From contig OX352762.1 of assembly GCA_947095585.1 (NCBI GenBank), forward strand, positions 88,958,749 to 89,022,748: DNA of 64,000 bases. Direction: 5' to 3'. The notes below the pieces were generated by a model. That model searched no databases. It saw only the letters and a list, made by a program, of their open reading frames with translations, and was not told where the DNA came from. How positions within the stretch are numbered: the first letter of the stretch is position 1; the number at the start of each line of letters is the position of its first letter. Positions 10,269 through 20,645 of the stretch are shown in pieces. Both the position numbers and the translations under genes were made by a program. This DNA is from Nephrocerus scutellatus. Its lineage: Eukaryota > Arthropoda > Insecta > Diptera > Pipunculidae.

Positions 10269-12029
10269 TTAAATTCTCTATATTAACTTCGCGTGCCCGT
10301 GGATGGCTGGCTGGCTGGCTGGCTGGTGGGCAGAATATTTTGTTCAATTTTTAACCCACTTGCTTAAGCCCGATTTTAATCAAACTTTGCACAGATGTGT
10401 ATCTCCCATGACAATACTTTCTATTAAAATTTGGGGCTCTCGGGACTCGGGGTCGGGGGGCTCCTATACAAATATTTTACAAAATTTATTCGATTTTATT
10501 AAATTTTTATAGGCATTGTATCTCCGTTAAGCAACACTTTTTATACAAATTTAGAAGTGATCCCGGGTCCCCGGGGTCGGGGGCCACCTATACAAATTTT
10601 ATAAAAAAAGTACCCGACTTTATTCAAATTTTATATACGCATGTGTACCTCAGATGGAGAACACTTTTTGTAAAAATTTGGAAGGGATTTGTATGGGGAC
10701 ACCCCGGACTCGGTGGGCAACCATACAAATTAAATAAAAGCTAACACCCGATTTTCTTTCAATTTTATTTGCATATGTATCTCCAATTGACAAAACTTTT
10801 TATAAAATTTTGGTAGTGATCGGACCCCGGGCTCGGGGGGCAACCATACAAATTTTAAAAAACTAACACCCGATTTTCTTTAAATTTTATTTGCATATGT
10901 ATCTCCAATTGACAAAACTTTTTGTAAAAATTTGGAAGTGATCGAGCCCCGGGGTCGGAGGCACCCATACAAATTTTATAAAAAAAATACCCGATTTTCT
11001 TCAAATTTTATATGCATGTGTAACTCCGATGGAAAACACTTTTTATAAAATTTTGGTATTGATCGGACCCCGGGATCGGGGGGCAACCATACAAATTTTA
11101 TAAAAGCTAACACCCGATTTTCTTAAAATTTTATTTACATATGTATCTCCAATTGACAAAACTTTTTGTAAAATTTTGGTAGTGATCGGACCCCGGGCTC
11201 AGGGGGCAACCATACAAATTTTAAAAAACTAACACCCGATTTTCTTTAAATTTTATTTGCATATGTATCTCCAATTGACAAAACTTTTTGTAAAATTTTG
11301 GTAGTGATCGGACCCCGGGCTCAGGGGGCAACCATACAAATTTTAAAAAACTAACACCCGATTTTCTTTAAATTTTATTTGCACATGTATCTCCAATTGA
11401 CAAAACTTTTTGTAAAAATTTGGAAGTGATCGAGCCCCGGGGTCGGAGGCACCCATACAAATTTTATAAAAAAATTACCCGATTTTCTTCAAATTTTATA
11501 TGCATGTGTAACTCCGATGGAAAACACTTTTTATAAAATTTTGGTATTGATCGGACCCCGGGCTCGGGGGGCAACCATAAAAATTTTATAAAAGCTAACA
11601 CCCGATTTTCTTAAAATTTTATTTACATATGTATCTCCAATTGACAAAACTTTTTGTAAAATTTTGGTAGTGATCGGACCCCGGGCTCATGGGGCAACCA
11701 TACAAATTTTAAAAAACTAACACCCGATTTTCTTTAAATTTTATTTGCATATGTATCTCCAATTGACAAAACTTTTTGTAAAAATTTGGAAGTGATCGAG
11801 TAGATACGCATGTGTATCTACGATGAGCAACACTTTTTGTAAAAATGTTGGAGTTATTGGGCCCCGATTTTGGAAGGACCTATACAAAATTTTAAAAAAT
11901 TTACCCGATTTTCTATTTATAAAAAACAGTCCTAATTTACCCGATTTTATTCAAACTTTGCACATTGTGGGGGATACATTAGAGAATTTACACGAAAAAT
12001 TAAATTAATTAAATTTTATAGGTTGTTTT
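10269..12029 (+). mobile_element. Helentron/DINE-like element with long tandem array
   Basis: Left end AAATTCTCTATATTAACTTC at 10271-10290, then GCGTGCCCGTGG and a (GGCT)n microsatellite at about 10303-10325, the conserved TTTTAACCCACTT block, and about a dozen tandem monomers of roughly 120 bp to 11970. The right end is TTAGAGAATTTACACGAAAA, an AT palindrome, and AGGTTGTTTTA at about 12020. Each monomer has CCCGATTTTCTT.AAATTTTA, ATATGTATCTCC, ACTTTTTGTAAAATTTTGG and a GATCGG-CCCCGGG block. No ORF. The short inverted repeats near both ends and the central tandem repeats fit non-autonomous Helentron derivatives (DINE-1 type); the class is inferred. Confidence 0.8.
10740..11790 (+). repeat. 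Higher-order tandem array of about 120-bp monomers
   Basis: Monomer variants repeat in a fixed order. One type has GGTAGTGATCGGACCCCGGG with CAACCATAC; a second has GGAAGTGATCGAGCCCCGGG with GGCACCCATAC; a third has TATGCATGTGTAACTCCGAT and GGTATTGATCGG. The series first-second-third occupies about 10740-11100. The series first-first-second-third follows from 11100 to about 11590, then the first type restarts twice. This is a higher-order repeat of about 360-490 bp, implying duplication in multi-monomer blocks. Confidence 0.7.
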
Positions 12030-12268
12030 ATTGTTATTGCGCATACTTTAGTGCAGTAATGGTTTGTAATCTATACCTACTCTTTAACAGTGGAAAACGC
12101 TGCTCAGTAGACTCGCTGATGGATTGGTGCACCTGATATTAACTAAAATATATCTTATTTAATTCAGTTATTAAATTAGGGCAGCTATCATCTCTCCAAA
12201 CAAATATTATATCTTAAAATAAACATTTTATTATATATTATATTATATTATATATATATATTATATCA
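12030..12268. repeat. AT-rich spacer ending in a TA-rich microsatellite
   Basis: Low-complexity TATAT/ATATTATAT run at about 12230-12266, immediately before the SINE head. Nothing else recognised. Confidence 0.5.
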
Positions 12269-12535
12269 GGAGCCGTGGTTGGTGCGGTGGACTAGTGAGC
12301 GGGAGGTTCGAAGTTCAAATAACAGAAAAAAACCCAAATATTTTTACGGTCCCACCTCTAGTGTGTCTAATAAACGTATGTCGTCTTCACAATCCGCCTT
12401 TCGGATACAACCTTAAATTGTTGTTTCCTTTCATTTGTGTGTAAAAATACAACATGCATTACACAAATGGTGGCGGAAAGCTAAACCCTGGACCATAACG
12501 TTATGTTGCACCAATTATTATTATTTTATCATATT
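12269..12535 (+). repeat. tRNA-derived SINE, diverged full-length copy
   Basis: GGAGCCGTGGTTGGTGCGG head with a degenerate box A, box B remnant GGTTCGAAGTTC at 12304-12315, then GGTCCCACCTCTAG, CCGCCTTTCGGATACAAC, CATTTGTGTGTAAAAATA, TGGCGGAAAGCTAAACCCTG and GACCATAACG, ending CACCAATTATTATTATTT. The body blocks match the minus-strand copy at 47161-47447 in order. Confidence 0.75.
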
Positions 12536-12989
12536 AGTGGTTCCCATAATTGGAATTTTTTTTTTTACTTTATTTATTTCAGAAAAAATAAATGTTAATA
12601 ATTTTCTTTTAGTTGCTCTAGCCTTTTAGCTGTTAGCAACGTAATTTTAGATAAATATTATATTTCCACCGTTTAAAGCTAAGAGCTATAATTATTATTA
12701 CATTGTGAAAAAGAATATTCTATTTAAATTTATAAAATTATGAGTTTAAAATTTATATAGATAAAGAAATAGAAGTATTGAAAGGAGATAGTTTTATATA
12801 TGTAAATAGGTATATTGTATATATATATATATTATATATATATATAATCCATGAATTCAAGTTTATTTTCTAAATAAGCTGTTAATTATATTGTAAAGTT
12901 AATTATTCATTTAGGAAATGGGTTAGAATTTTATTTTTTTTCGTAAATAACGAAAATTTAAAAATTCCAAAAGGAAAAAAATAGAAAAA
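12536..12989. repeat. AT-rich region with TA microsatellites
   Basis: Very AT-rich with an alternating TA tract at about 12816-12850. No coding motif. Confidence 0.45.
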
Positions 12990-14255
12990 GATATTAAGCC
13001 ATCATTGGCGTACCAAGTGAATGACATTTATCGAATATTCTTTTTAAGTTTTCTATGTGTTCCAAGAGAGATGTTGAGAACATAGTTATGTTATTTAAAT
13101 AGACGAGGCATATTTTACCTATAAGATTCTTTGAAAAGTTATCCAAGGTGCGTTTGGAGTGTGGAGGGACATTTTTCAACCCGCTTTCGCTTTCTATGGC
13201 AAAGATTATTTTTTCAATTGGATTTTTTGATCGTGTTTGCTTATATCTACATGTATGTATCCTTATTCTTGTGTAGGTCAGATGGTTGACACATTAAACC
13301 ATCTGCCCTATCTTATCTGGCTCTGTAAAATTATATATAAGATCATAATTTTGCTCGTTAGTTTTGATAGTTCTGATCTAGCTATTTGGGTATATTATGT
13401 TCAGGATCGCCCTTGAAGTATAGATCTAATAATTGTTAGTATGTTCCTGGCAGCATGGTTCTATTGGATTTATACCAATGTTGTTAATCTCTTTCATTGT
13501 ATATTCCGGTTGATTGCTGTGCGGTAGCTTGTATGATAAGGGTGTAAAGTGAAGCTTGTCGATTAATTCTCGTTGCCATTATATTTCTTTGTGAAGTTCT
13601 GAGTGGTTCCATTAAGTTTGCTTGATGCCTTGGAGGATTCATATCAGGGTTTCATTTATTTAGGTTTGGAGATCTAATTGGTCGTGCTCGATAAGCTCGA
13701 TTGTTGGAATGATGGGCCTTGGATGTTGATTCCTAAATGGATGCAGGCTTTTAAATGGAGTGTTGTGTAGAAATGTGGCTTTTGCATAAAATTGTTCCTA
13801 TTTTACACAGAACTGCAGCATTCTAATGACTGAATCGATTGGTTCTTTGAGGTTTGTTTAAGAACATTTCTCCGTAAAGAATTTGTTTTGCTCTGATCAC
13901 ACCTTCGTATGTTTGATGGATCAATATTTTACTTCATTACTTGTCGCAAATTGTATAGATAACTTATAAGTGTCATCATAGTACTTTTGTCGGAATAATG
14001 AAGGGAAAGGTTTTTATTTATTTCTTTCGAATTCAGCGGTGTGTGAAACATATTCAGCGCATCATTTGCTTGCGAATGACCCAAAAATGTATGAGAGAAT
14101 ATGGCATTGTAAAAGTTAAAATTCCCTCTAAATTGTAAATAAATTCACGAATCAATTTTAGGTTTGCCGTCGAATTCAGGAAAATCCTTAATCGCATCAG
14201 AAATTCTTAGAGTTAAAAATTTCAGTTGATGGTATTCGCAACGTGTTTACGTTTA
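12990..14255 (-). mobile_element. Gypsy-type LTR retrotransposon remnant (gag and RT pieces)
   Basis: Read on the minus strand in several frames. At about 14235-13960 there is a gag-like piece: FPEFDGKPKIDS, a stop, then SHTFLGHSQANDALNMF, LHYSDKSTMMTLISYLYNLR. At about 13545-13440 there is the region just before RT: SYKLPHSNQPEY followed by EINNIGINPIE. At 13179-12994 there is an RT core with IGKICLVYLNNI, where the YLDDI catalytic motif has become YLNNI, then LLEHIENLKRIFDKC. The order gag, pre-RT, RT fits Ty3/Gypsy. The protease and most of RT, RNase H and integrase are missing, and no LTRs were identified. Stops and frame changes show a dead copy. Confidence 0.6.
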
Positions 14256-14330
14256 TAGTTGCCGTATAAGGACTCATTTCGAATGTGAATGCTAACGAAC
14301 TATGTCTATTGCTTAAAACCATAGCCATCC

Positions 14331-14520
14331 AATAATAATAATATTAGGCACGACAGCCCGATGCGGTCCATGGTCTAGCTTCTCGTGACCATTTGTGCTG
14401 TACATGAATATTTTTGCAAACAAATGGAAGGGAAAATCTCGGATATTTGTCAGACATTTGCGAGAGGTTGGGACGGACCGTGAAAAATCCTTTTGGTGTT
14501 TTCTGGGAATAATATCCAAT
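14331..14520 (-). repeat. tRNA-derived SINE, 5'-truncated copy
   Basis: Tail side AATAATAATAATATTAGGCA, then GCGGTCCATGGTCTAGCTTC, GACCATTTGTGCTG, TTTTTGCAAACAAATGGAAG, CATTTGCGAGAGGTTGGGAC and GGTGTTTTCTGGGA in the order expected for the minus orientation. The tRNA-like head is missing. Confidence 0.75.
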
Positions 14521-14699
14521 CCAATATCTTCTTCGCGAAGTTTAATTTAAGGTTCTTTTTGGTATGGCGTAGAAAAGAAAGGCTTGGAGTTTTTTTTTGA
14601 ATAGGGAAAGAAAAAGCACAGCCAGATTAGAACTTTATAAAACTATGAGAGAATTCAGCATCCCAAATAAACTGACTTTGTAGGTTGACCATGACCAAT

Positions 14700-14965
14700 G
14701 TTCTAAGACACCACCTTTCACAGCTAAGTTTTTGGAGCATTTTTGACATCTTGGGTGGAACGCATGTCGCGAGTCTCGTGTGACGCGTGTAATGTGTGGA
14801 AACATGGTTTTTTTTACTGCTTTGAGGTCTTTTTAACCATTCACACGACCTTTTGAACTGAAAGTTTGTGAGGAGCTTAGTATCATGGGCCATTTCTGAG
14901 ATCCCGCGTATGACACGTGTCGTATTTTTCGACTTCTTTGAAGTCTTTTTAAAGCTCCTTAAATT
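14700..14965. repeat. 138-bp-type GC-motif repeat, about two monomers
   Basis: Two diverged monomers, each with GCGTATGACRCGTGTCG-like alternating CG/TG text followed by TTTTTCGACTTCTTTGAAG and CTTTTTAA...CACACGACC. The same text is repeated at 62388-62692, where the period is 138 bp. Confidence 0.6.
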
Positions 14966-14984
14966 CTATCCTTGACCGCATAGG

Positions 14985-15568
14985 AAAGTGGGGAGAACAC
15001 AATAGAGTCGAATTTAATCCTTGTAAAACGTAATGCTGTCTTCGGTCATTGAAGCCATTATCTATGAATGGTACTTGCATCGAGGACACTTAAAAACTAG
15101 CAATTCTTGGTATGTGAGTCAACGACATGTCGCGAAAAATTCTGTGATGTCCCTTGGCTTTCTAACGCGGGGCAAATTATATTTCACCCCCTCTGATCTG
15201 GCTACTATATCCACAAAGCATTCATTCGCCCTAAACACTTTATTGTAACTGTCACGTCTGGTGCACATAAAACTAACTTGCATCTTTTTGACAGAATACA
15301 GAAACGTGCATTAAAATTTATAAGTGACAAAAATATTGAAAGAATTATTGATTACCTTGAACATCACAGTGATGTCTCCTGTTTTTCACTGTTTTACCGG
15401 TTTTTCTATCAACGTTGCTCAAGAGAAATAGCCAGTTGCTTTCCGACCCTTCACGAATTCGACTGCGCCTAATCAATACACCTACACTAAAATACAACAC
15501 GAACCTAAATAACCACGCTGTGTCTGGCATCAAAAGGGTTTAAATCCCTTGAGCGTGTGCTATTAGAA
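14985..15568 (+). mobile_element. LINE 3' fragment with conserved nested 3' hairpin
   Basis: Scattered frames give the end of an ORF2: HNRVEFNPCK (about 15000), LGFLTRGKLYFTPSDLATI (about 15160-15215), and LFDRIQKRALKFISDKN with DYLEHHSDVSCFSLFYRFFY (15280-15410). These are the post-RT sections of the same clade as the 20.6-23.6 kb element, which has RVEFNPNKFQSCLF and DTLEHRRNVGA. The 3' UTR holds ACGCT-14 nt-AAGGG-7 nt-CCCTT-1 nt-AGCGT at 15515-15556. Stops throughout; pseudogenic. Confidence 0.7.
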
Positions 15569-15935
15569 AACGCGTGATGCGTGTAACGTCTCTATTTGTG
15601 TCTCTATGTCCGTATTTTTGTAGGTCTGTATGTCTGTTCGCGATTACCTCGAGGACCATTCATCTTATATAACTGAAACTTTGGGACGTGGTGGGGACGG
15701 TTACGGTGGATGTTTGTAGGGTGTTGAGATGGTTGACGTGGTGGGTGGCTAGATATAGTTTGTATAAGATTGACTCGAAGACCGTGCATTTGATAGATAG
15801 AGGTGATATATGGGTGTGGGTTTCAGGTATCTTAAGGTGGGTCTTGGAGTTTCTTGGTGGTCAGTTGGGTGGCGGTTGTGTGGTGGGGACAGTGTGGTGA
15901 TGGCAGCCAGACAACGCTGAGTATTTCAGCTAGTA
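15569..15935 (+). repeat. G+T-skewed tract ending in GAGTATTTCAGCTAG
   Basis: From about 15660 to 15900 the plus strand is strongly G/T-rich with repeated GGTGGG, GGTTG and GTGGGT words, then AACGCTGAGTATTTCAGCTA (about 15914-15933). It looks like the end of an unclassified repeat. The ORFs in it are compositional artefacts. Confidence 0.35.
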
Positions 15936-16076
15936 TAACATAAAAAACGGATTATTAAAGTTTCAGTCCAACAGACAACCCGCAGGTTTATGTGTTATAT
16001 CATTTAGTGTAGGCAGTTAAAATAATTATAATTATACCTGACTAAAAAGTTTTAATATCGATTTCTTTCTTTTCAG

Positions 16077-16304
16077 ACTACCTTTCTATCGGTCGAGTAT
16101 GGAAAATCGAGTAAGCGCCATTGCTAAAATGGGCCTGCGATAAAGTGCTGACACACATACTCACGACCGCATGCAATTACAATCAACGATAATGTCTTTC
16201 CTGTCATCAAAACCAAATTTAATTTTAATTTGTCATTAATTTGTGGTGCAAAGCTGAGTTCAATCAAACTGTTGACTCTTTCAATTCGAGAATTTTCGGC
16301 AAAT
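16077..16304 (+). promoter_or_regulatory. otp: otp 5' UTR part of exon 1, with uORF
   Basis: A strong 3' splice site, TTTCTTTCTTTTCAG ending at 16076, with a CTGAC branch-point-like sequence at about 16038, precedes this stretch. If it is used, the exon runs 16077-16335 and there must be a further noncoding exon upstream. A 14-codon upstream ORF starts at ATG 16099 and stops at 16141-16143, before the main ATG at 16305. The alternative is that transcription starts inside this stretch, but I see no clear TATA or initiator. Exon extent is inference. Confidence 0.45.
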
Positions 16305-16335
16305 ATGCTGAACAATCTTGGCGCTTCCGGTCTGG
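16305..16335 (+). CDS. otp: orthopedia homeobox protein, coding exon 1
   Basis: ATG with A at -3 opens MLNNLGASGL and one more base, then the donor G|GTGAGT at 16336. The intron is phase 1: the leftover G joins the GC that opens exon 2 to make a Gly codon. A short N-terminal coding exon before a very long intron suits developmental homeobox genes. The evidence is the donor, the perfect phase match to exon 2, and the absence of any stop in the joined frame (31 + 164 + 159 nt = 118 whole codons). The stretch is too short to identify alone, so its membership in otp is inferred from this fit. Confidence 0.6.
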
Positions 16336-17545
16336 GTGAGTGGCGAAGTAATCACTTAACATTTTACATTATATTACATTATAATTTTGTCTATACCTAC
16401 CAAGATTTATTAACAACGCTTTAATTATCGACAATCGTATTTATTTAGTTACTAATTAAAGAAGTATTTACTCGTATGGGAATTATTGGCGTACGAACGT
16501 GGCGTGGCGTCAGCAGCGTCACCTCCAATAATTAAGATAATTAATTTTGCCTTTTAGTGCTTGAGTTTTACATCATTTGGCACCAATCAATTAGTGCAAG
16601 TACAGTTGCAAATTTGCATTCAGCATAGCGTGTAATTGGCGGATCGCGATTCCATGAAAATGAAATGCTTTCTAGTGCACCAACGTAATAACTTTTAAGC
16701 ATTTTCCTTGTGGACAATCAATTTGCGAAACGCAGTGCTACTCCATCATTTATTCAAAACCAAAATAATTAATATGAATTTTTAATTTGTTCAATTATTA
16801 TTTCATTTATTTTACCGGTGGCTGACATTCTAGATAAAAAGTGTTATGGCAGCTCTTTGTGTTGCACAGTCCTTACATCAATAAATTAAATGTCGATTGC
16901 AATGCACCGCGGTTACAAATTGTGAAAGTCAATAAAAGATAAAATATTACACAAGCGTGCACTCAACTATACTTGTGGAACACATAGTGTATTACTAGCG
17001 TGCTCATGGCGGAAGGGTAGGAAATTATTTGCTTCAAAATTAGTTCATACTTTACAAAGGGATACTTTAGACATAGACGTAGTTCTAGGGACACAAACTT
17101 TGTTCTGTTATTTTTCCCAAAATATAAAAATTTGTAAGAACAAATAAAAATGTACATAAAAACAAATCAACAGTTTTTTCAACAATATGTTTTTGTAATA
17201 ATAACAACTAAATGTTGTTGATTTATAATGTAATCTGCTTTGTGCTTATGAAACTAAATAAATGAACTTTTTTTAACAAAAATTGTGTTTACTGAACAAA
17301 TGTGCACTTTTACAACCGTCGGAATGTGCCTCGAATGCTGCTGCTGATGAGTTTAATATTAATCTTCACATTTTTTCCTTCAAAAACATATAAAAGAATA
17401 TTGTACCCAATGATCAGGTTATAGGCTGGTATACGTTCATGAAATGACATCGATATTTGCTTGAGAGAAATGAGAATGAATGAACGGAACGACGAGCTAA
17501 CAAGTCCCTCACGGAATTTTGAATCAAATTATTCCATCCAGAGGA

Positions 17546-17597
17546 AATATTAATAGTTGGCGCAGCAGACCGTTGCGGTTCAGCGCATTGGTTCTTT
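17546..17597 (-). repeat. tRNA-derived SINE, 3' tail remnant
   Basis: AATATTAATAGTTGGCGCAG, CAGACCGTTGCGGTTC matches the 3'-tail side of the SINE copies at 34475 and 47161. Only about 50 bases remain. Confidence 0.5.
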
Positions 17598-17879
17598 CAC
17601 AAATTTAATATTCTGGTTTACATTAGAAGTAAGCCAGTCAGCGCTATCGCGGTCAACTGTGCAATTGTGGTCAATGAGAGCACTTCAGTGTGCAAAATTT
17701 AAGAACGCTACTATTCAACAATTCTGAAAAACTCATAAAAACAAGAAATTTGTTTAAAAGGTAACCGCTTGACGCAGGAGTCTGACTACTTCTAAAATAG
17801 GACTGAATCCTGCTCACTATGGTATGGAAGCTCTAGCCAAAATTTGAACGCGATCGAATAGATTGAATAGATACAAAAT

Positions 17880-18085
17880 GTTTTGTAAAAAACAACCCAA
17901 ATCAAATTCCAATTGGAGATACAAATGTGTAAATTTGAAGAAATTCAGGTTAATTTTTAAAAATGTATATGGGAGCCCCTCGGCCCTGGGCACGATCACT
18001 ACCAAATTTTTACAAAAAGTGTTGTAATCGGTGATATACATGAACGCAAAGTTTGAATAAAATCGGGCTTTAGGAAGTTTGTTAA
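17880..18085 (-). mobile_element. Helentron/DINE-like fragment
   Basis: About one and a half monomers: TTGGAGATACAAATGTGTAA, GAAGAAATTCAGGTTAATTT, GGGAGCCCCTCGGCCCTGGG, TTTTTACAAAAAGTGTTGTA, AATAAAATCGGGCTTTAGGA. Both termini are gone. Confidence 0.6.
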
Positions 18086-18210
18086 TAGTATATTATATAA
18101 GGAGCTAAGAAAGGGGACGTTATCGTGCGAGTTAGAAACTTGAAGCACGAGGTGGCAGCCAAATGCGTCAATCAAATGAGTACGATAAGCCCTTTTTAGC
18201 GATTATAATA

Positions 18211-20248
18211 CATAGGGTGTTTTTCGATGCAAATCACTACATCAGTCAAACTGTTTAACATTTTTGGAGGTTATGTTTCTTAAAAGTAATCTGTCAGTTC
18301 GCATCGCAACATTGTTTTTTACTTACTTGAAAAATTGAATTCAGTGAAGAAAAAAAATGGAATTATCGCGTGAACATTTTCGTGCGATAATTTTTTACGA
18401 TTTTCGAAAGGGGCTAGCTCAACAACAGTGCTTCGAATCACTTCATTAGACTTTGGCGACAAAGAACTATTCTTGGCTAGTGTTTAAAATTGATACAATG
18501 AATTTAAACGCGAACGACGTTCACTCAAAGACGAGCCTCGTGAAGGTCATCCAAAAACAGGTGTTGTGCCAGAAAACATCGATGCTGTGAGAAAGTTGAT
18601 TGAAGAGGATCGTCATGTGACTTATCAGGAAATCAGGAAATGTGGGTAATGTGACTCAAAAGACAGTCAATTCAGCTTGGTATACGACCATTTGTTTGCC
18701 TGCGGTTTGCATTAAATTGAAAGAAAACAACCCAAAATGGCGAATCATTTTGCATCACGATAATGCGAGCTCACACACATCACATCAAACAAGTAAGTAT
18801 TTAAGCACTCAAACGATCGAATTGATGGGTCATCCGCCTTACCTTTGCACTTAATGACTTCTTCCTGTTCCCAACAATCAAAGATAAGATGCGTGGACAA
18901 CGATTTTTAAATTCTCTATATTAACTTCACCTGCCCGTGTGTTTGTGGATTTGTGGGTTTGTGGGTTTGTGGATTTGTGTGTCATGGAATCTTGCGATCA
19001 ATTTTTGACCCACTTCCTATTTTATTGAAATTTTGCACACAGGCATATCTCCGATGACAACACTTTCTATTAAAATTTGAGGACCCTCGGGCCACGGGGT
19101 CGGTGGGCTCCCCTACAAATACTTTACAAAATTTTACTCGATTTTCTTCAAATTTTATAAACTTGTGTATCTCTGATATACAACACTTTTTGTAAAAATT
19201 TTGGAGACCCCGGGCCCGGGTTCGTGGGGCCCCATAACTTTTTTTACAAAAATTATCCCAATTTTCTTCAAATTTAATACACATATGTATCTCCGATAGA
19301 CAACACTTTTTGTAAAAAATTTGGAGACCCTGGGTCCCGGGGTCGTGGGGCCCCATAACTTTTTTTTTTAAAAATTAACCCGATTTTCGTCAAATTTAAT
19401 ACACATGTGTATCTCCGATAGACAACACTTTTTGTAAAAAATTTGGAGACCCCGGGCCCGGGTTTGTGAGGCCCCATAATTTTTTTTAAAAAATAACCCG
19501 ATTTTCTTCAAATTTAATACACATGTGTCTCTCCGATAGACAAAACTTTTTGTAAAAAATTTGGAGACCCTGGGTCCCGGGGTCGTGGGGCCCCAAAATT
19601 CAAAAAAAATTAACCCGATTTTCTTTAAATTTTATATACGTATGTATCTCCGATGAAAAACACTTTTTGTAAAAAATTTGGAGGATTTTTTTTTAAATTA
19701 ACCCGATTTTTTTTTAAATTTTATATACGTGTGTATCTCCGATGGGCAACACGTTTTGCAGAAATTTTGGAGACAGGGTTTGGAGGGTCATGGGGCCCCA
19801 ACAAATTTTTTAAAAAACTTAACCCGATTTTTTTAAATTTTATATACGGGTGTATCTCCGATGGACAAAATTTTTTGTAAAGTTTTTGGAGTGAGGCCCT
19901 GAGGTCCGAGGGATGCCCATATAAATTTTGTAAAAATTAGCTCGATTTTCTTCAAATTTTAACACATACCCATTTCCTATTAGAGAATTTACATGAAAAA
20001 TTGTATTTTTATGGGTTGTTTTTTTATCGCCTGAAGAAGCGGTTGAAGCGTTCAAAAACCATGTTTTGGAGCTATCATCTTCGGACAGGAAAAAGTGTTT
20101 CGATAAATGGTTTGAGCGTATGCAAAAGTGTATAGATCTTAAAGGCGAATATATTGAAAAGCAATAAAGCAATTTTTGATGAAAAATTTTAAATTTACTT
20201 TTTACTCTACTTTAATACTTTTTCTATAAACTTTTAAGGCACCCCTCG
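18211..20248 (+). mobile_element. mariner (D,D34D) pseudo-element split by a Helentron-like insertion
   Basis: TA flanks at 18209-18210 and 20249-20250 border ends CATAGGGTG and the inverted CACCCCTCG. Transposase pieces on the plus strand: HFRAIIFYDFRKGLAQQQC (about 18380-18435), then after frame changes NANDVHSKTSLVKVIQKQVL and ENIDAVRKLIEEDRHVTY (18500-18625), a jump to QKTVNSAWYTTICLP, and the catalytic IILHHDNASSHTS with IELMGHPPY. The C-terminus SPEEAVEAFKNHVLE-type text and CFDKWFERMQKCIDLKGEY lies at 20030-20167, beyond the insert at about 18908-20023. About 0.37 kb of the transposase middle, including the first catalytic Asp region, is also deleted. Non-functional. Confidence 0.8.
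18908..20023 (+). mobile_element. Helentron/DINE-like element inserted in mariner
   Basis: Left end AAATTCTCTATATTAACTTC at 18909, an imperfect (TTTG)n-type microsatellite at 18944-18985, ATCTTGCGATCAATTTTTGA, about seven monomers of roughly 115-120 bp, and the right end TTAGAGAATTTACATGAAAA with GGGTTGTTTT at 20013-20022. Monomers contain two palindromes, ACACATGTGT and CCCGGGCCCGGG. The second mariner copy (52297-53290) keeps the unbroken target CAACGATTTTTATCGCC. No target duplication beyond the T run can be shown. Confidence 0.8.
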
Positions 20249-20269
20249 TATACGGTATTTTTCATACGA

Positions 20270-20640
20270 CCAAATCAATTCTTCTGTTAAACTGCTCATG
20301 CGCAATGCAAAACTACGGTGGGAATGTGTGTTCGCAAAGACTGCCAGTAAATAACAAAAGTGTTTTCCTACTTTCGATGTAGGTTATAGTATAAGAAACA
20401 GTCAATTTCGGCTATGGTCGTGTGAAAAATTGACTTTCTCACTCGGTAGTTGTGCGTGCCTTTTTCGTTTGTAAGGCCTAGTACTATATACGAATCAGTT
20501 ACGTGTCTCTATTGAGTGGTTGGTTTTTAGAAATTCTTCTTAGTTTTGTTGTTATTTTTAATATTTTTAATTTTTTATTTTATTCTATACTAATTTTACA
20601 TTTATTTTCACAATCTTACCGGGTTCAGTATTTTTACATT
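20270..20640 (+). other. probable 5' UTR/promoter side of the following LINE; boundary not found
   Basis: Between the mariner end and the endonuclease ORF. No ORF1/gag is visible. The LINE's true 5' end may lie anywhere here. Confidence 0.3.
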
Positions 20641-20645
20641 GTGAA

